Of a DNA stretch of 61,956 nucleotides, positions 1 through 11,639 are shown in pieces. A model generated the notes under the pieces. That model did not search any database and was not told where the DNA came from. It saw only the letters and a program-made list of their open reading frames with translations. Each line of letters begins with the position of its first letter. The stretch's first letter is position 1. This DNA is from Solirubrobacteraceae bacterium (GTDB lineage Bacteria; Actinomycetota; Thermoleophilia; Solirubrobacterales; Solirubrobacteraceae). The translations under genes and the position numbers were made by a program. The stretch is from positions 79,691 to 141,646 of the forward strand of contig JAUJOF010000001.1 of the NCBI GenBank assembly GCA_030447785.1, given 5' to 3'.

Positions 1-77
1 AACAATTCTCGCACCCCTGTTGCCCTCCCCGCCGTTGTTCGGAGTGGGGGCGGTGGGTCGCCTCTCCCGGGGGGGTT

Positions 78-944
78 TTGTCCGGGGCGGGGGTGGTGTG
101 GGGGGGGCTGGGGGGCGGGGGGCTCGCGGGCGGGGCCGGGCTGGTCGCCGGTGTGGTCGAGAGGGGCCACCTCTGCCGCGCGCGCGAGCGGCTTCCCCGC
201 CTGGTGGGCCGCGATCCCTCGGGGATGGGCTCCGACGAGCTGTGCCGCGCCGCGATCGAGTCGGTGGCCGAGAACACCGCGGACGCGGTGGTGGGCCCGC
301 TCCTCTGGGGCGCGGTCGGCGGGCCTGGGACGGTGGCCGCCTACCGCGCGGCGAACACGCTGGACGCCATGGTGGGCCACCGCTCGCCGCGCCACGAGCG
401 CTTCGGCTGGGCCGCGGCGCACCTGGACGACCTGCTCGGTTGGCCAGGCGCGCGGCTCGGCGCGCTGCTCGCGGTGGTGCTGGCCCCGCTGGTGGGCGGC
501 GACCGGCGCCGGGCATGGGTCACGCTGCGCCGCGACGGTGGCGCACATCCGAGCCCCAACGCGGGGCGACTCGAGGCGGCTTTCGCCGGCGCGCTGGATG
601 TCCGCCTGGGCGGCACCAATCGCTATCCCTCGCACACCGAGCAGCGCCCCACCCTCGGCGACGGCGATCCCCCGACCCCCGCCGACGTCCACCGCGCCAC
701 GCGCCTCTCGAGCGCCATCGGCGCGGCGAGCGCGGCGCTCGCCGCGTGGACCGTGCTGTGTGCCCTGAGGACGCCCGGCGTGGTGATAGGACGTCCGCCG
801 GGCTGGGGCCTGGGCAGGTTCTGGTCGGTATGCGACGGAAAGGCGCCCAGGTCGGCGAGAGGACGCCCGCCGGGACGGCCGCTGGGCGGGTTCTGGTCGG
901 TAGGCGAAGGAAAGGCGCCCAGCGTCGGCTGGGCGCGCGCATGA
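78..944 (+). CDS. cobD: Adenosylcobinamide-phosphate synthase, 5' part missing or unreliable
   Basis: CobD/CbiB is the membrane enzyme that attaches the aminopropanol arm to adenosylcobyric acid late in B12 synthesis. Family blocks are clear from about residue 35: ESVAENTADAVVGPLLWG, AYRAANTLDAMVGHR, FGWAAAHLDDLLGWPGARL and NAGRLEAAFAGALDVRLGG. The usual first ~100 residues with the first membrane helices are absent. The frame opens with TTG inside extremely G-rich low-complexity sequence at the window edge, so the 5' end lies outside the window or is badly sequenced. The last ~50 residues are encoded by a 72-bp tandem repeat and are not family sequence. The TGA overlaps the cobC ATG by 4 bp. 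Confidence 0.8.
   Translation: MSGAGVVWGGLGGGGLAGGAGLVAGVVERGHLCRARERLPRLVGRDPSGMGSDELCRAAIESVAENTADAVVGPLLWGAVGGPGTVAAYRAANTLDAMVGHRSPRHERFGWAAAHLDDLLGWPGARLGALLAVVLAPLVGGDRRRAWVTLRRDGGAHPSPNAGRLEAAFAGALDVRLGGTNRYPSHTEQRPTLGDGDPPTPADVHRATRLSSAIGAASAALAAWTVLCALRTPGVVIGRPPGWGLGRFWSVCDGKAPRSARGRPPGRPLGGFWSVGEGKAPSVGWARA
789..932 (+). repeat. 72-bp tandem repeat, two copies, at the cobD/cobC junction
   Basis: Two adjacent 72-bp units (789-860 and 861-932) begin ggacgtccgccggg and ggacgcccgccggg and share the blocks ttctggtcggta and gaaaggcgccc. They are read in frame as the C-terminal tail of CobD, giving two peptide repeats of the form GRPPG...GRFWSVCDGKAP. A short further match (ggacgcccggcg) just before unit 1 may be a partial third copy. 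No other copy was noticed in the window. The repeat ends 8 bp before the cobC start codon. Confidence 0.8.
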
Positions 945-1945
945 GCGATCCGCTGCGCACGCACGGCGACGTCTTCGTCCGGCCCGGCACCCTCGACTTC
1001 GCGGTCAACGTCTGGCCCACTCCTCCCTCGCCGGCGCTGCGCGCCGCGCTGGAGCGCGCGCTGGCCGACAGCGCGCCCTACCCCGACGAGCGGCCCGCGC
1101 GCGAGGCGGTCGCTGGCCGCCATGGCCGTCCGCCCGGCGAGGTGCTCCTGCTCAATGGCGCGTGCGAGGCCTTCTGGCTCATCGCCCACGCATTGCGCCC
1201 GCGCCATGCGGTCTGCGTCCACCCCGCCTTCACCGAGCCGGAGGCCGCGCTGCGCGCCACCGGCGCGCCGGTCACCCGCGTGCAGCGCCCCGCCGACGAC
1301 TGGCGCCTGGTGCCCGAGGACGTCCCCGCCGAGGCCGACCTGGTCGTGCTGGGCAACCCCAACAACCCGACGGGCAACCTCGACCCGGCCGACACCATCG
1401 CCGCGCTCGCGGCCCCGCACCGCGTCCTCGTCGTCGACGAGTCGTTCCTCGAGTTGACCGAGCACCCCCACCACAGCCTCGCCGCGCGGCGCGACCTCCC
1501 CGGCCTGGTCGTGGTGCGTAGCCTCACCAAGCTGTGGGGCCTGGCCGGGCTACGCGCGGGCCATCTGCTCGCGCCGGCCGAGCTGGTGGCCGCCCTGGAG
1601 GCTCAGCGCCAGCCGTGGAGCGTCAACGCCGCGGCGCTGGCCGCGATCGAGCACTGCGCGGGGGACACGACCACGCCGCTGCGCATCGCGCGCGCCGTGA
1701 CGGGCGCACGGACCGACCTCCTGGCCCGTCTCGGCGCGCTCTCCCACATCACCACCTGGCCGGCCACCGCCAACTTCGCGCTGCTCGAGGTGCCCAATGG
1801 CGACGCAACCATCGATCGCCTGGCCGACCAGGGCATCGCGGTGCGCCCGGCGAGCACCTTCCCCGGCCTGAGCGGCGATCACCTCCGGGTCGCGGTGCGT
1901 GGCCCGGAGGATCATGCTCGGCTGGTCGCCGCGCTGGACCCTTAG
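941..1945 (+). CDS. cobC: CobC/HisC-type PLP aminotransferase fold, probable threonine-phosphate decarboxylase
   Basis: Fold-type I PLP enzyme of 334 residues. It carries the NPNNPTG block, the VVDESFLEL Asp that contacts the PLP ring, and SLTKLWGLAGLRAG, whose Lys should form the Schiff base. In cobalamin loci this family is usually L-threonine-O-3-phosphate decarboxylase, making the aminopropanol phosphate used by CobD. The overlap with cobD supports that role over histidinol-phosphate aminotransferase, which shares the motifs. The ATG start is fixed by the ATGA overlap. The frame is open much further upstream, but only in cobD shadow sequence. The stop overlaps the stop of the convergent gene. 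Confidence 0.85.
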   Translation: MSDPLRTHGDVFVRPGTLDFAVNVWPTPPSPALRAALERALADSAPYPDERPAREAVAGRHGRPPGEVLLLNGACEAFWLIAHALRPRHAVCVHPAFTEPEAALRATGAPVTRVQRPADDWRLVPEDVPAEADLVVLGNPNNPTGNLDPADTIAALAAPHRVLVVDESFLELTEHPHHSLAARRDLPGLVVVRSLTKLWGLAGLRAGHLLAPAELVAALEAQRQPWSVNAAALAAIEHCAGDTTTPLRIARAVTGARTDLLARLGALSHITTWPATANFALLEVPNGDATIDRLADQGIAVRPASTFPGLSGDHLRVAVRGPEDHARLVAALDP

Positions 1946-3567
1946 CGCCGCCGGTACACCAAGGCCCGCGCCTCGCCGCGCCCGCGGGGCACCACGGCCA
2001 CCCGGCGCAGCCGCGGATGAGCGTCCAGCCGGCGCTGCCACTGCGCCGAGCGCTCGCGCACGAGCCGCGCCCACGGCGCGTCGCGTTCTTGGTAGCGCTC
2101 GACGGGCTGCACGAGCGCGAGCTCGTCGCCGGGCGCCAGAGAGGCGGCCGCCCGCTCGGTTCCCGCGCGGGGGTCGGCCGCGCGCAGGCGCTCGGGCGCG
2201 TCGCGCCAGTCGAAGATCAGTGGCTCGCGCTCGGGACCGATCGTCGTCGCGTAGCGCATCTCCGCGCCGAGGTAGCGGCGCATCACGGCGACGTGCTCGG
2301 GCAAGGCGGCGACCACGAGGTCGCCGGCGCCCACCCCGCTCGCCCGTACGCCCTCGGCCACCGCCCGGGCGTTGCCCTTGCCCGGGACGCCCTGGGTCAC
2401 GGGGACGGTCGCCACCGCCCCCAGCACCACCACCACGCCCGCCCCCCAGCGCCCGGCGGGCGTCAGGAGGACGGCCGCCGGCAGCACGCCCGCCCCGACC
2501 GCCACGGCCACGTAGCGGCTCGCCCACGAGGGCGAAACCTGGGAGACCAGCCAGGCCATGAGGAGGGTGGCCACGGGCAGGAGGACGAGCACCGCGAGGG
2601 CCAGCCGCCGCGACCCGCCGGCCGTCCCGCCGGCGGCGGGAGCGCCCGTGCCGGCGCGCGCCGCGCCGCGCCCGGGTGCCCTCGCGCTCCCCGCCTGCGA
2701 CCCTTCGGCCAGGGTCTCCTCCCGCCACGGCCACCGCCCGCAGACCACGCGGCTGGTCAGTACGCCGACCACGACGGCCCCCAGCGCGATCGCGGTGGTG
2801 ACGACCAGGTCCTCCGGGCCCGGCGCGGTCGACCACGGGGCGCCCGTCTGCGCGGCCTGGCCCAGCAGCGTCGGAACCCACGGTGCGTAGAGGAGGGCCA
2901 GCGCGCCGTAGGCCACCACCGCGTCGCGCGCCAGCCCTCGGCGGGCCGCCGGGCGGCGTGCCCACACCAGGGCCAGGGCCGCCACGGAGCCCCCGACCAG
3001 GAACACCCCCCAGTTGTGGGTGTACAGCAGCGCGGCGCTGGCGAGCACGAAGCCCACCAGCCACCGCCGGCGCCCCAGGGCGAAGGCGCCGGCAAAGCCC
3101 GCGGCGGCGAGCATGGACAGCAGGACGACGAGCGCGTACATGCGCGTCTCCTGCGCGTAGAAGGTCAGATACGGGTGCAGGGCGGCCAGCAGCGCGGCCA
3201 TCAACCCCGCGCGCGGGCCGAACAGCGATCGCCCGGCCCACCAGGCGACCGGCACGGCCGCCAGCGCGATGAGCAGGCTGAGCGCGTGGGTGGCCACCTC
3301 GCCCGTGCCCACCATGTTCACCCAGCCCGACAGCGCCAGGAAGTACAGCGGCGGGGAGCCGTCCTGGGCGAGCGCGGCGGGGATGTCCCACGGCGGGAGG
3401 GAGGCGAATCCCAGCGCGAGGCCCTCGTCGGTCCAGTAGCCGGCCTCGATCCCGCGGGTGCGCAAGAAGGCCGACACGCCCACGAGGGCCACCACGCAGC
3501 TCGTGGTGACCGAGGCCGCGGCGGAGCGCACCGGGCCGACTGTATCGCCGGACGCAGCCGCGCCCAC
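1942..3567 (-). CDS. Polytopic membrane glycosyltransferase, PMT/ArnT-like (GT-C fold)
   Basis: A 541-residue hydrophobic protein with about ten membrane segments. The first periplasmic loop has the acidic motif YWTDEG followed by QDGSPPLYF, and then a conserved YAQETRMYAL loop. This is the arrangement of GT-C transferases (PMT_2 type) that use lipid-linked sugars outside the membrane. The acceptor and sugar cannot be told from sequence. The start is a GTG; a second in-frame GTG 12 codons later is also possible. A Gly/Ala/Arg-rich loop sits mid-protein. It is divergent from the lipoprotein gene beside it, with 17 bp between the start codons. Confidence 0.7.
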   Translation of the reverse strand: MGAAASGDTVGPVRSAAASVTTSCVVALVGVSAFLRTRGIEAGYWTDEGLALGFASLPPWDIPAALAQDGSPPLYFLALSGWVNMVGTGEVATHALSLLIALAAVPVAWWAGRSLFGPRAGLMAALLAALHPYLTFYAQETRMYALVVLLSMLAAAGFAGAFALGRRRWLVGFVLASAALLYTHNWGVFLVGGSVAALALVWARRPAARRGLARDAVVAYGALALLYAPWVPTLLGQAAQTGAPWSTAPGPEDLVVTTAIALGAVVVGVLTSRVVCGRWPWREETLAEGSQAGSARAPGRGAARAGTGAPAAGGTAGGSRRLALAVLVLLPVATLLMAWLVSQVSPSWASRYVAVAVGAGVLPAAVLLTPAGRWGAGVVVVLGAVATVPVTQGVPGKGNARAVAEGVRASGVGAGDLVVAALPEHVAVMRRYLGAEMRYATTIGPEREPLIFDWRDAPERLRAADPRAGTERAAASLAPGDELALVQPVERYQERDAPWARLVRERSAQWQRRLDAHPRLRRVAVVPRGRGEARALVYRRR

Positions 3568-3584
3568 CGTGGCGCATCCCCCGC

Positions 3585-4103
3585 TTGGCCTCCGGCTGGG
3601 GAGACAAGCCGGGTGGCATCTTGGTCACGCAGCACCCGGGAGCGACTGCCCGCCGCTGGGCGGGGGTCGTCGCCATCGCCGGGGCGCTCGCGCTGGCGAC
3701 CGGCTGTGGCCAGTCGCCGGATCCCCCGCGGGAGCAGCCCCCGAGACCGCCCGAGGGCGCGCAGCGTCCACCGACCGACGGGTAACCCGGCCCTGAGGAG
3801 ACCGTTCGCCTCTTCTACCGCCGCCTGCAGGCCGGTGACATCGCGGCGGCCTACGAGCTCGTCGGCGAGGACTTCCGCGCGCGTGCCTCACTGGACGACT
3901 ACCGCGAGCGCCGTGGTGACCTTCAGCGCGTGGAGGTCGTCGAGGCGGACCTCGGTCTCTGGGAGGGCGAGAGCGCCGGCGTGAACATCGACGTGCGCCT
4001 CGGGGGCTCGCAGCCCACCGACCCCGGGCGCCTGGACCTCACGCGCCGCGAGGGCGGCTGGCGCATGGATCCGGGCAGCGTCGCCTGCCGCCCGGCGGAC
4101 TGA
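3585..4103 (+). pseudogene. Small lipoprotein gene interrupted by an in-frame TAA
   Basis: The first half encodes a positively charged leader, a hydrophobic helix and a lipobox ending LATGC at about residue 41, then a Pro-rich linker. A TAA at 3783-3785 stops it, yet the same frame continues without any shift for another 105 codons to a TGA. That part reads as a compact domain (ETVRLFYRRLQAGDIAAAY, then VNIDVRLG and WRMDPGSVACRP), resembling small SnoaL/NTF2-like or DUF4878-like lipoprotein domains. The gene is therefore either inactivated by one nonsense change or carries a base-call error. The start could also be the TTG at 3621. Function unknown. Confidence 0.55.
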
Positions 4104-4111
4104 CGGGACTC

Positions 4112-5923
<1,812 letters not shown>

Positions 5924-5942
5924 GTGCGGCGCGGCAGTCTAT

Positions 5943-7055
5943 TCAGCGCTCGACGCCCAGGGCGTCCCGCCCCGGCGCAACCCCGGGCACGTGCCGCACC
6001 CGGCGGTGGCGCTCCGGCGTGGTGATCTCCGCGAGCGAAACCGCTTGCACGCCGGGGCCCGCGTCCTTGATGAGCAGGAAGGCGAGCGTGGCCAGGCAGA
6101 AGGCCAGCGTGAAGCCCGGCAGGCCGACCGGCGAGAGGAAGGTGCCCACGGCGGCGAACAGCACCGCGCCCGCGGCCGCGCACAGGACCGCCAGGACGGC
6201 CGAGCGGCGATCCAGCACGAAGAACACGCCCCCGATGGCCACGGCACACAGCACCGAGTTGTAGCCCCACAGCCCGTGGTAGGCGGCAAAGCCGTCGCCA
6301 CCCAGCGCCACCGCGACGAGCAGCCCGACGAGCGAGCCGACCAGCGCGAAGCCGGCCGCGATGCGCGAGCACACGGCCATCCCGGCCAGCACCAGCAGGC
6401 CCGCCACAGCGCTGTCGGCCAGGAACACCTGCCCGACTCCGCGCAGCAGCGCGTTGGCCAACGCCGGCACCGCCGCGGCCGCGCCGCCGTCCTCCTGCGA
6501 GCGCAGCGCGCCGTCCACGCCCTCGCCCGCGGCGGGGAGCGCCGGCTCCACCACGGGGGCGAAGCCCTCGCCGCCCGCGGCGGCGGCCAGGAAGGCGAGC
6601 GTGGCCAGGTTGAAGGGCAGCGTGAGCCCGGGCACCCCCAGCGTGGGCACCAGCAGGCGCGACAGCGTTGCGGTGACCACCGTCGAGAAGGCCGCCACCA
6701 CGACGACGGCCACGATCGACTCGACGTCGAAGGCGGGCACCAGGAAGGTGGCCAGGCCGGCGCCCACCAGCGCGCCGTTGAACCCATACAGCCCGCCGCG
6801 GATCGCCGTGCGGTCGAAGGCCAGGACGCGCGCGGCCAGCGTCGCGGCCACCACCCCGATCGCGGTGGCCACGCCCAGCCACACCGAGGCGAGGGTGAGC
6901 CCGGCCAGGATCAGCAGCCCCGTGACCGGGTTGTTCATGAAGACCACCTGGCCCACACCGCGCAGGCACGAGTCGGCAAGCTCCAGCGCGGGGCGTGCCT
7001 CCGCCCGCCGCGCCCAGGGAGCCATCACGCCGTCGAGCGTCGCCAGCGCGGCCAT
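5943..7055 (-). CDS. Urea transporter, UT family
   Basis: A 370-residue membrane protein built as two homologous halves, as in UT urea channels. Each half starts with LRGVGQV (residues ~30 and ~180), continues with GLYGFNGALVG or GLWGYNSVLCA, and ends with PGLTLPFNLATLAFL or PGFTLAFCLATLAFL. It should allow passive urea uptake across the inner membrane to feed urease. The ATG is placed by its 4-bp ATGA overlap with the ureD stop. The longer open frame upstream is ureD shadow. It is the last urease-related gene of the operon. Confidence 0.88.
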   Translation of the reverse strand: MAALATLDGVMAPWARRAEARPALELADSCLRGVGQVVFMNNPVTGLLILAGLTLASVWLGVATAIGVVAATLAARVLAFDRTAIRGGLYGFNGALVGAGLATFLVPAFDVESIVAVVVVAAFSTVVTATLSRLLVPTLGVPGLTLPFNLATLAFLAAAAGGEGFAPVVEPALPAAGEGVDGALRSQEDGGAAAAVPALANALLRGVGQVFLADSAVAGLLVLAGMAVCSRIAAGFALVGSLVGLLVAVALGGDGFAAYHGLWGYNSVLCAVAIGGVFFVLDRRSAVLAVLCAAAGAVLFAAVGTFLSPVGLPGFTLAFCLATLAFLLIKDAGPGVQAVSLAEITTPERHRRVRHVPGVAPGRDALGVER

Positions 7056-7822
7056 CAGACCACCTCCCGCGCCGGCGCGGCGCAGCCCAGCGCGGTACGC
7101 GCCCGCGCGCGCAGCGCGTTGAGGGCCGCGGCGAGCGCGGGCGCGCCTCCGGCGACCAGCCGCGCGCACAGCACGCCCTCGACCGGCGCGCTGGCCGAGC
7201 CCCATACGCCGGCCACGCCCTCCAGGAGCGTGTGGAGCTCGCGGGCCAGCGCCTCCAGCGGCGCGGGCGCCAGCAGGTGGACGGTGGCCAGGTAGGGCCA
7301 GCCCCCGAAGGGCTCGCCGCCGCCGCCCTGCTCGAGGCCGTCGATGACCTCGGGGGCGCCGTCGCGCACGATCAGCGTGCGGCCGCCCAGCGCGGCGAAG
7401 GAGAAGCGCTCGCCGTGGGCCAGGCGGCCGGCCGCGAAGGCCTCCCAGGCCAGCAGCCGCGCGTCGGCTGCGAGCTCGACCACCGTCTCCTGGCGCCAGC
7501 GCGATTCGGCGTAGGGGATGACGTGGTGGGGCACGTACTCGGCCAGCCCGCCGGCCCCCACCGACAGGCGCGTGCGCTGCAGCGCCTGCGTGCCGCGGTA
7601 GGCCTTGGCGGCGCCCTGGGTGCAGACGGTGGCGCGGGCGCCCGGGCCGACCTCCACCCGCAGGTCGAGCCGGTCACCGCCCAGCGTCCCGCCGCCGGGG
7701 TTGGTCAGCAGCACCTCGGGCATGCCCGAGCGGTCAGGACGCGCCACCTGCACGGCGCCCCATGGCTGCGACGCGTAGCGCATCACCACCGCGGTGGCCT
7801 CCCCGTGGCGGGCGAGGCGCAC
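7055..7822 (-). CDS. ureD: Urease accessory protein UreD/UreH
   Basis: UreD is the scaffold that, with UreF and UreG, delivers nickel to the urease active site. Family features are LLTNPGGGTLGGDRLDLRVE, a Gln-Gly-Ala-Ala-Lys block (TQGAAKAYRG), VPHHVIPYAESRW and LAWEAFAAGR. The start is uncertain: I use the GTG 24 bp after the ureG stop, giving 255 residues, which matches where family similarity begins. An ATG at 7954 is in frame but would overlap ureG by 109 bp. Its TGA overlaps the urea transporter ATG. Confidence 0.85.
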   Translation of the reverse strand: MRLARHGEATAVVMRYASQPWGAVQVARPDRSGMPEVLLTNPGGGTLGGDRLDLRVEVGPGARATVCTQGAAKAYRGTQALQRTRLSVGAGGLAEYVPHHVIPYAESRWRQETVVELAADARLLAWEAFAAGRLAHGERFSFAALGGRTLIVRDGAPEVIDGLEQGGGGEPFGGWPYLATVHLLAPAPLEALARELHTLLEGVAGVWGSASAPVEGVLCARLVAGGAPALAAALNALRARARTALGCAAPAREVV

Positions 7823-7845
7823 CGCGCAGGTCCCGTGCTGGCCGC

Positions 7846-8526
7846 TCAGCCGTGGGCGTGGCTGTGGGGGTGATGGTGGTGATGCGAGCCGTCGCCGCGC
7901 AGGGTCGAGCCCGCGGGCCTCCAGCTGCGCTGGGCCACCGCCGTACGCACCCATGCCATCACCTCCTCCATCCCGTCGCCGTGGACCACCGACGTGAACG
8001 CGATGGGCGCCTCGTCGCGTAGGGCACGCGCGTCGCGGTCCATCACCGCCAGGTCCGCGCCCACCAGTGGGGCGAGGTCGATCTTGTTGACCACGAGCAG
8101 CTCCGAGCGCGTGACGCCCGGCCCGCCCTTGCGCGGCACCTTGTCCCCGCCCGCAACGTCGATGACGTAGATCGAGGCGTCAACCAGGTCGGGGCTGAAG
8201 GAGGCGCTGAGGTTGTCGCCGCCGCTCTCGACGAAGACCAGGTCGAGGCCGGGGAAGCGCTGCTCCATGTCCTCCACGGCCAGCGCGTTCATGGAGACGT
8301 CGTCGCGGATCGCCGTGTGCGGGCACCCGCCAGTCTCCACGCCAACGACGCGACCCTCGGGCAGCACGGCCGCGGCGATCAGGAACTCGGCGTCCTCGCG
8401 GGTGAAGATGTCGTTGGTCACCGCGGCGATCTCCAGTTCGCCGCCCAGCCGGCGGCACAGCTCGGCCACCAGCGCGGTCTTGCCCGAGCCCACCGGCCCG
8501 CCGACCCCCAGCTTCAGCGCGGTCAT
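7846..8526 (-). CDS. ureG: Urease accessory GTPase UreG with His-rich C-terminal tail
   Basis: SIMIBI-class GTPase that drives nickel insertion into urease. The P-loop GGPVGSGKT is at residues 9-17, the Cys-Pro-His nickel/zinc site is in [13 protein letters not shown], and [14 protein letters not shown] gives the guanine-specificity NKID. The body is followed by a tail absent from most family members: [13 protein letters not shown], eight His in thirteen residues. No ureE lies in the operon, so this tail may do the nickel-storing job that the UreE His-tail does elsewhere (inference). It overlaps ureF by 4 bp. Confidence 0.95.
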   Translation of the reverse strand: MTALKLGVGGPVGSGKTALVAELCRRLGGELEIAAVTNDIFTREDAEFLIAAAVLPEGRVVGVETGGCPHTAIRDDVSMNALAVEDMEQRFPGLDLVFVESGGDNLSASFSPDLVDASIYVIDVAGGDKVPRKGGPGVTRSELLVVNKIDLAPLVGADLAVMDRDARALRDEAPIAFTSVVHGDGMEEVMAWVRTAVAQRSWRPAGSTLRGDGSHHHHHPHSHAHG

Positions 8527-9200
8527 GAGATGTACAGTCGGGTGCGCTGGCGTTCGTGGACCATCGAGGCCACCTCCTGGATCGGGGCGAAGGAGAAGAG
8601 ATCGGCGGGATCGTGCGCCGCGCCGGCGGCCACCGCCGCGGAGATCGGCGCGTGCAGGGTGAAGAGGGTGCGCTGGGCGGAGCGCTGGCCCAGCGGGATG
8701 AGCTTCTGGCCGACGGCGACGAGCGCCGAGCAGGCGGCGAAGGCGTACGCGCTCATCGCCTCGCCGGGCTCCAGGACCAGCGCGCCCGCCACGACCCCGT
8801 AGGCGACGGCATGGTGGCCGGGCGCGCTCCCGCCGCGTACGCGGTCGTGGTAGGTCGCCAGCCGCGCGTCGTCGAGCTCGAGCGCCGCGGCGCTGGCCAG
8901 CAGGCTGCGCCCGGTGGCCACGCTGGCCGCGCGCGCCTCCCGGGCGAGCTTGGTGGCGCCGAGGGTGCGGTCCAGGGTCACCACCCGCTCCAGGGACTCG
9001 CCGTCCGCGGCCTGGCGCAGCGCCGGGAGGTCGGCGGTGGCCAGGGCGCCGAGGTGGTCGGCGATGGCGGCGCGCAGCGTCGGCGCGTCACCGACCACGC
9101 CGGCGGCCACCAGTGTCTCCAGCCCCAGGGAGTGGCTGAAGGCCCCCGTCGGGAACGCGCTGTCGGACAGCTGCAGGAGCGGGAGCAGGCGGGCGCCCAT
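8523..9200 (-). CDS. ureF: Urease accessory protein UreF
   Basis: An all-helical, 225-residue UreF. It links UreD to UreG and gates GTP hydrolysis during nickel delivery. The typical N-terminus [21 protein letters not shown] is nearly perfect, and the middle contains [13 protein letters not shown] and the C-terminal region [16 protein letters not shown]. It begins 4 bp after ureC and overlaps ureG by 4 bp, so the three are translationally coupled. Confidence 0.93.
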   Translation of the reverse strand: MGARLLPLLQLSDSAFPTGAFSHSLGLETLVAAGVVGDAPTLRAAIADHLGALATADLPALRQAADGESLERVVTLDRTLGATKLAREARAASVATGRSLLASAAALELDDARLATYHDRVRGGSAPGHHAVAYGVVAGALVLEPGEAMSAYAFAACSALVAVGQKLIPLGQRSAQRTLFTLHAPISAAVAAGAAHDPADLFSFAPIQEVASMVHERQRTRLYIS

Positions 9201-9204
9201 CGCC

Positions 9205-10911
9205 CTAGAACAGGAAGTAGCGCTGCGCCAGGCCCAGCTCGGCGGCGGGCTCGGAGGTCATGAGCTCCCCGTCGACGGTTACGGCGTAGGTCTCCGGGTC
9301 GACCTCGATGGCGGGCAGCAGGTCGTTGCGCACCATGTCGACCTTGCCCAGCCCGCGGGTGCCCTTCACCGCCACGAGGCGCTTGTCCAGGCCCAGCCGC
9401 CCGCCCAGGTCGGCCTCCGCGGCCGCCTGGGACACGAAGGTCACCGACGTCGACTGCACGGCGCGTCCATGGGCGCCGAACATGGGGCGGGGCAGGACGG
9501 GCTCGGGCGTGGGGATGGAGGCGTTGGCGTCGCCCATCTGCGCCCAGGCGATGAGCCCGCCCTTGAGCACGATCTCGGGCTTGACGCCGAAGAAGGCCGG
9601 CTTCCACAGGCACAGGTCGGCCAGCTTGCCGGCCTGGACGGAGCCGACCTCGTGGCCGATCCCGTGCGTGACCGCGGGGTTGATGGTCACCTTGGCCACG
9701 TAGCGCTTGACGCGCTCGTTGTCGGCCCGGTCGGAGTCGCCCGCCAGCGGCCCGCGCTGGCGGCGCATCTTGTCGGCGGTCTGCCAGGTCCGCATCCACA
9801 CCTCGCCCACGCGGCCCATGGCCTGCGAGTCCGAGGCGATCATGCTGAAGGCGCCGAGGTCGTGGAGGACGTCCTCGGCGGCGATGGTCTCCGCGCGGAT
9901 CCGGCTCTCGGCGAAGGCGATGTCCTCGGGCACTGAGCGGCTGAGGTGGTGGCAGACCATCAGCATGTCCAGGTGCTCGTCCACCGTGTTGACCGTGTAG
10001 GGGCGCGTCGGGTTGGTCGAGCTGGGCAGCACGTTCCACTGGCCGCAGGCCCGGATGATGTCCGGCGCATGGCCGCCGCCGGCGCCCTCGGTGTGGTAGG
10101 TGTGGATCGTGCGGCCCTCGAGGGCGGCCAGCGAGTCCTCCAGGAAGCCCGACTCGTTGAGCGTGTCCGTGTGGATGGCCACCTGCACGTCGAGCTCGTC
10201 GGCGACGGTCAGGCACGTGCGGATGGCCTCGGGGGTCGTGCCCCAGTCCTCGTGGAGCTTGAGACCCAGCGCGCCCGCCACGACCTGCTCGCGCAGCGCG
10301 TCGGGGCGGGCGGAGTTGCCCTTGCCCAGGAAGCCGAAGTTCAGCGGCAGCGCCTCGGCGGCCTCGAGCATGCGGTGGAGGTTCCACTCGCCCGGGGTGC
10401 ACGTCGTCGCGTTGGTGCCGGTGGCCGGGCCGGTGCCGCCGCCCAGCATGGTGGTCACGCCCGAGGCGATCGCCTCGATGGCCTGCTGGGGAGCGATGAA
10501 GTGGATGTGGGAGTCGATGCCCCCGGCGGTGACGATCCCGCCCTCCCCGGCGATGATCTCCGTGGCCGGGCCGATGACCAGCGTGACGCCCTCCATGGTG
10601 TCGGGGTTGCCGGCCTTGCCGATCCCGGCGATGCGCCCGTCGCTCACGCCGATGTCGGCCTTGACCACGCCCCAGTGGTCGATGATCACCGCGTTGGTGA
10701 TCACTAGGTCCATGGCGCCCTCGGCGCGGGTGGCGATGCCCTGGGCCATCCCGTCGCGCACGGTCTTGCCCCCGCCGAAGACGGCCTCGTCGCCGGCGAC
10801 GGTGAGGTCGTGCTCCACTTCGACCACCAGCGCCATGTCGGCCAGGCGCAGCCGGTCGCCCACCGTGGGGCCGAACAGGCCGCCGTGACGCGTGCGGTTG
10901 AGCGAGCTCAT
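9205..10911 (-). CDS. ureC: Urease alpha subunit (catalytic)
   Basis: This 568-residue subunit holds the dinickel centre that hydrolyses urea to ammonia and carbamate. All ligands are present and numbered one above the Klebsiella enzyme: HIH at 135/137, the carbamylated Lys 218 in GLKLHEDWG, His 247 (AIHTDT), His 273 (YHTEG) and the Asp of [10 protein letters not shown]. The catalytic flap His lies in MVCHHL. The start [20 protein letters not shown] is the family N-terminus. The ATG overlaps the ureB stop by 4 bp. Nothing suggests inactivity. Confidence 0.97.
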   Translation of the reverse strand: MSSLNRTRHGGLFGPTVGDRLRLADMALVVEVEHDLTVAGDEAVFGGGKTVRDGMAQGIATRAEGAMDLVITNAVIIDHWGVVKADIGVSDGRIAGIGKAGNPDTMEGVTLVIGPATEIIAGEGGIVTAGGIDSHIHFIAPQQAIEAIASGVTTMLGGGTGPATGTNATTCTPGEWNLHRMLEAAEALPLNFGFLGKGNSARPDALREQVVAGALGLKLHEDWGTTPEAIRTCLTVADELDVQVAIHTDTLNESGFLEDSLAALEGRTIHTYHTEGAGGGHAPDIIRACGQWNVLPSSTNPTRPYTVNTVDEHLDMLMVCHHLSRSVPEDIAFAESRIRAETIAAEDVLHDLGAFSMIASDSQAMGRVGEVWMRTWQTADKMRRQRGPLAGDSDRADNERVKRYVAKVTINPAVTHGIGHEVGSVQAGKLADLCLWKPAFFGVKPEIVLKGGLIAWAQMGDANASIPTPEPVLPRPMFGAHGRAVQSTSVTFVSQAAAEADLGGRLGLDKRLVAVKGTRGLGKVDMVRNDLLPAIEVDPETYAVTVDGELMTSEPAAELGLAQRYFLF

Positions 10912-11284
10912 CCGCCAGCCCCCAGGAAGCCCCGCTCCCCGGCGCGGCGCATGGCCCGCTCGCGCACCGCCGGGTCGTCCAGCGCGCCGTCGATCAGGCC
11001 GTTGAGGCCGCGGATCATGCGACGGCCGCCCAGCGCCACCAGGCGCACCTCGCGCTCGTCGCCCGGCTCGAAGCGCACCGAGGTTCCTGCGGGGACGTCC
11101 AGGCGCATGCCGTAGGCGGCCGCGCGATCGAAGCGCAGCGCGCGGTTGACCTCGAAGAAGCAGAAGTGGCTGCCCACCTGGATCGGGCGATCACCGGTGT
11201 TGGCCACGGTGACCGTGACGCCCGCGCGCCCGGCGTTGAGCTCGACGTCGGGTCCGTCGGCGGGCAGCATCTCGCCGGGGATCA

Positions 11285-11285
<1 letters not shown>
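10908..11285 (-). CDS. ureB: Urease beta subunit
   Basis: A 125-residue structural subunit that packs against UreC in the (alpha-beta-gamma)3 enzyme. The start [12 protein letters not shown] and the core [20 protein letters not shown] and [21 protein letters not shown] are standard. The C-terminus [10 protein letters not shown] runs a little past the usual end. Separate ureA and ureB genes are the ordinary bacterial arrangement. The ATG overlaps the ureA stop; upstream open frame is ureA shadow. Confidence 0.95.
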
Positions 11286-11638
<353 letters not shown>

Positions 11639-11639
11639 G

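Noticed and set aside
3783-3785. Selenocysteine or other programmed recoding at the lipoprotein stop
   Set aside because: The codon is TAA, not TGA, and no SECIS-like structure follows.
7823-7954. Longer ureD starting at the ATG at 7954
   Set aside because: It would overlap ureG by 109 bp, and the added residues are Pro/Arg-rich and unlike UreD.
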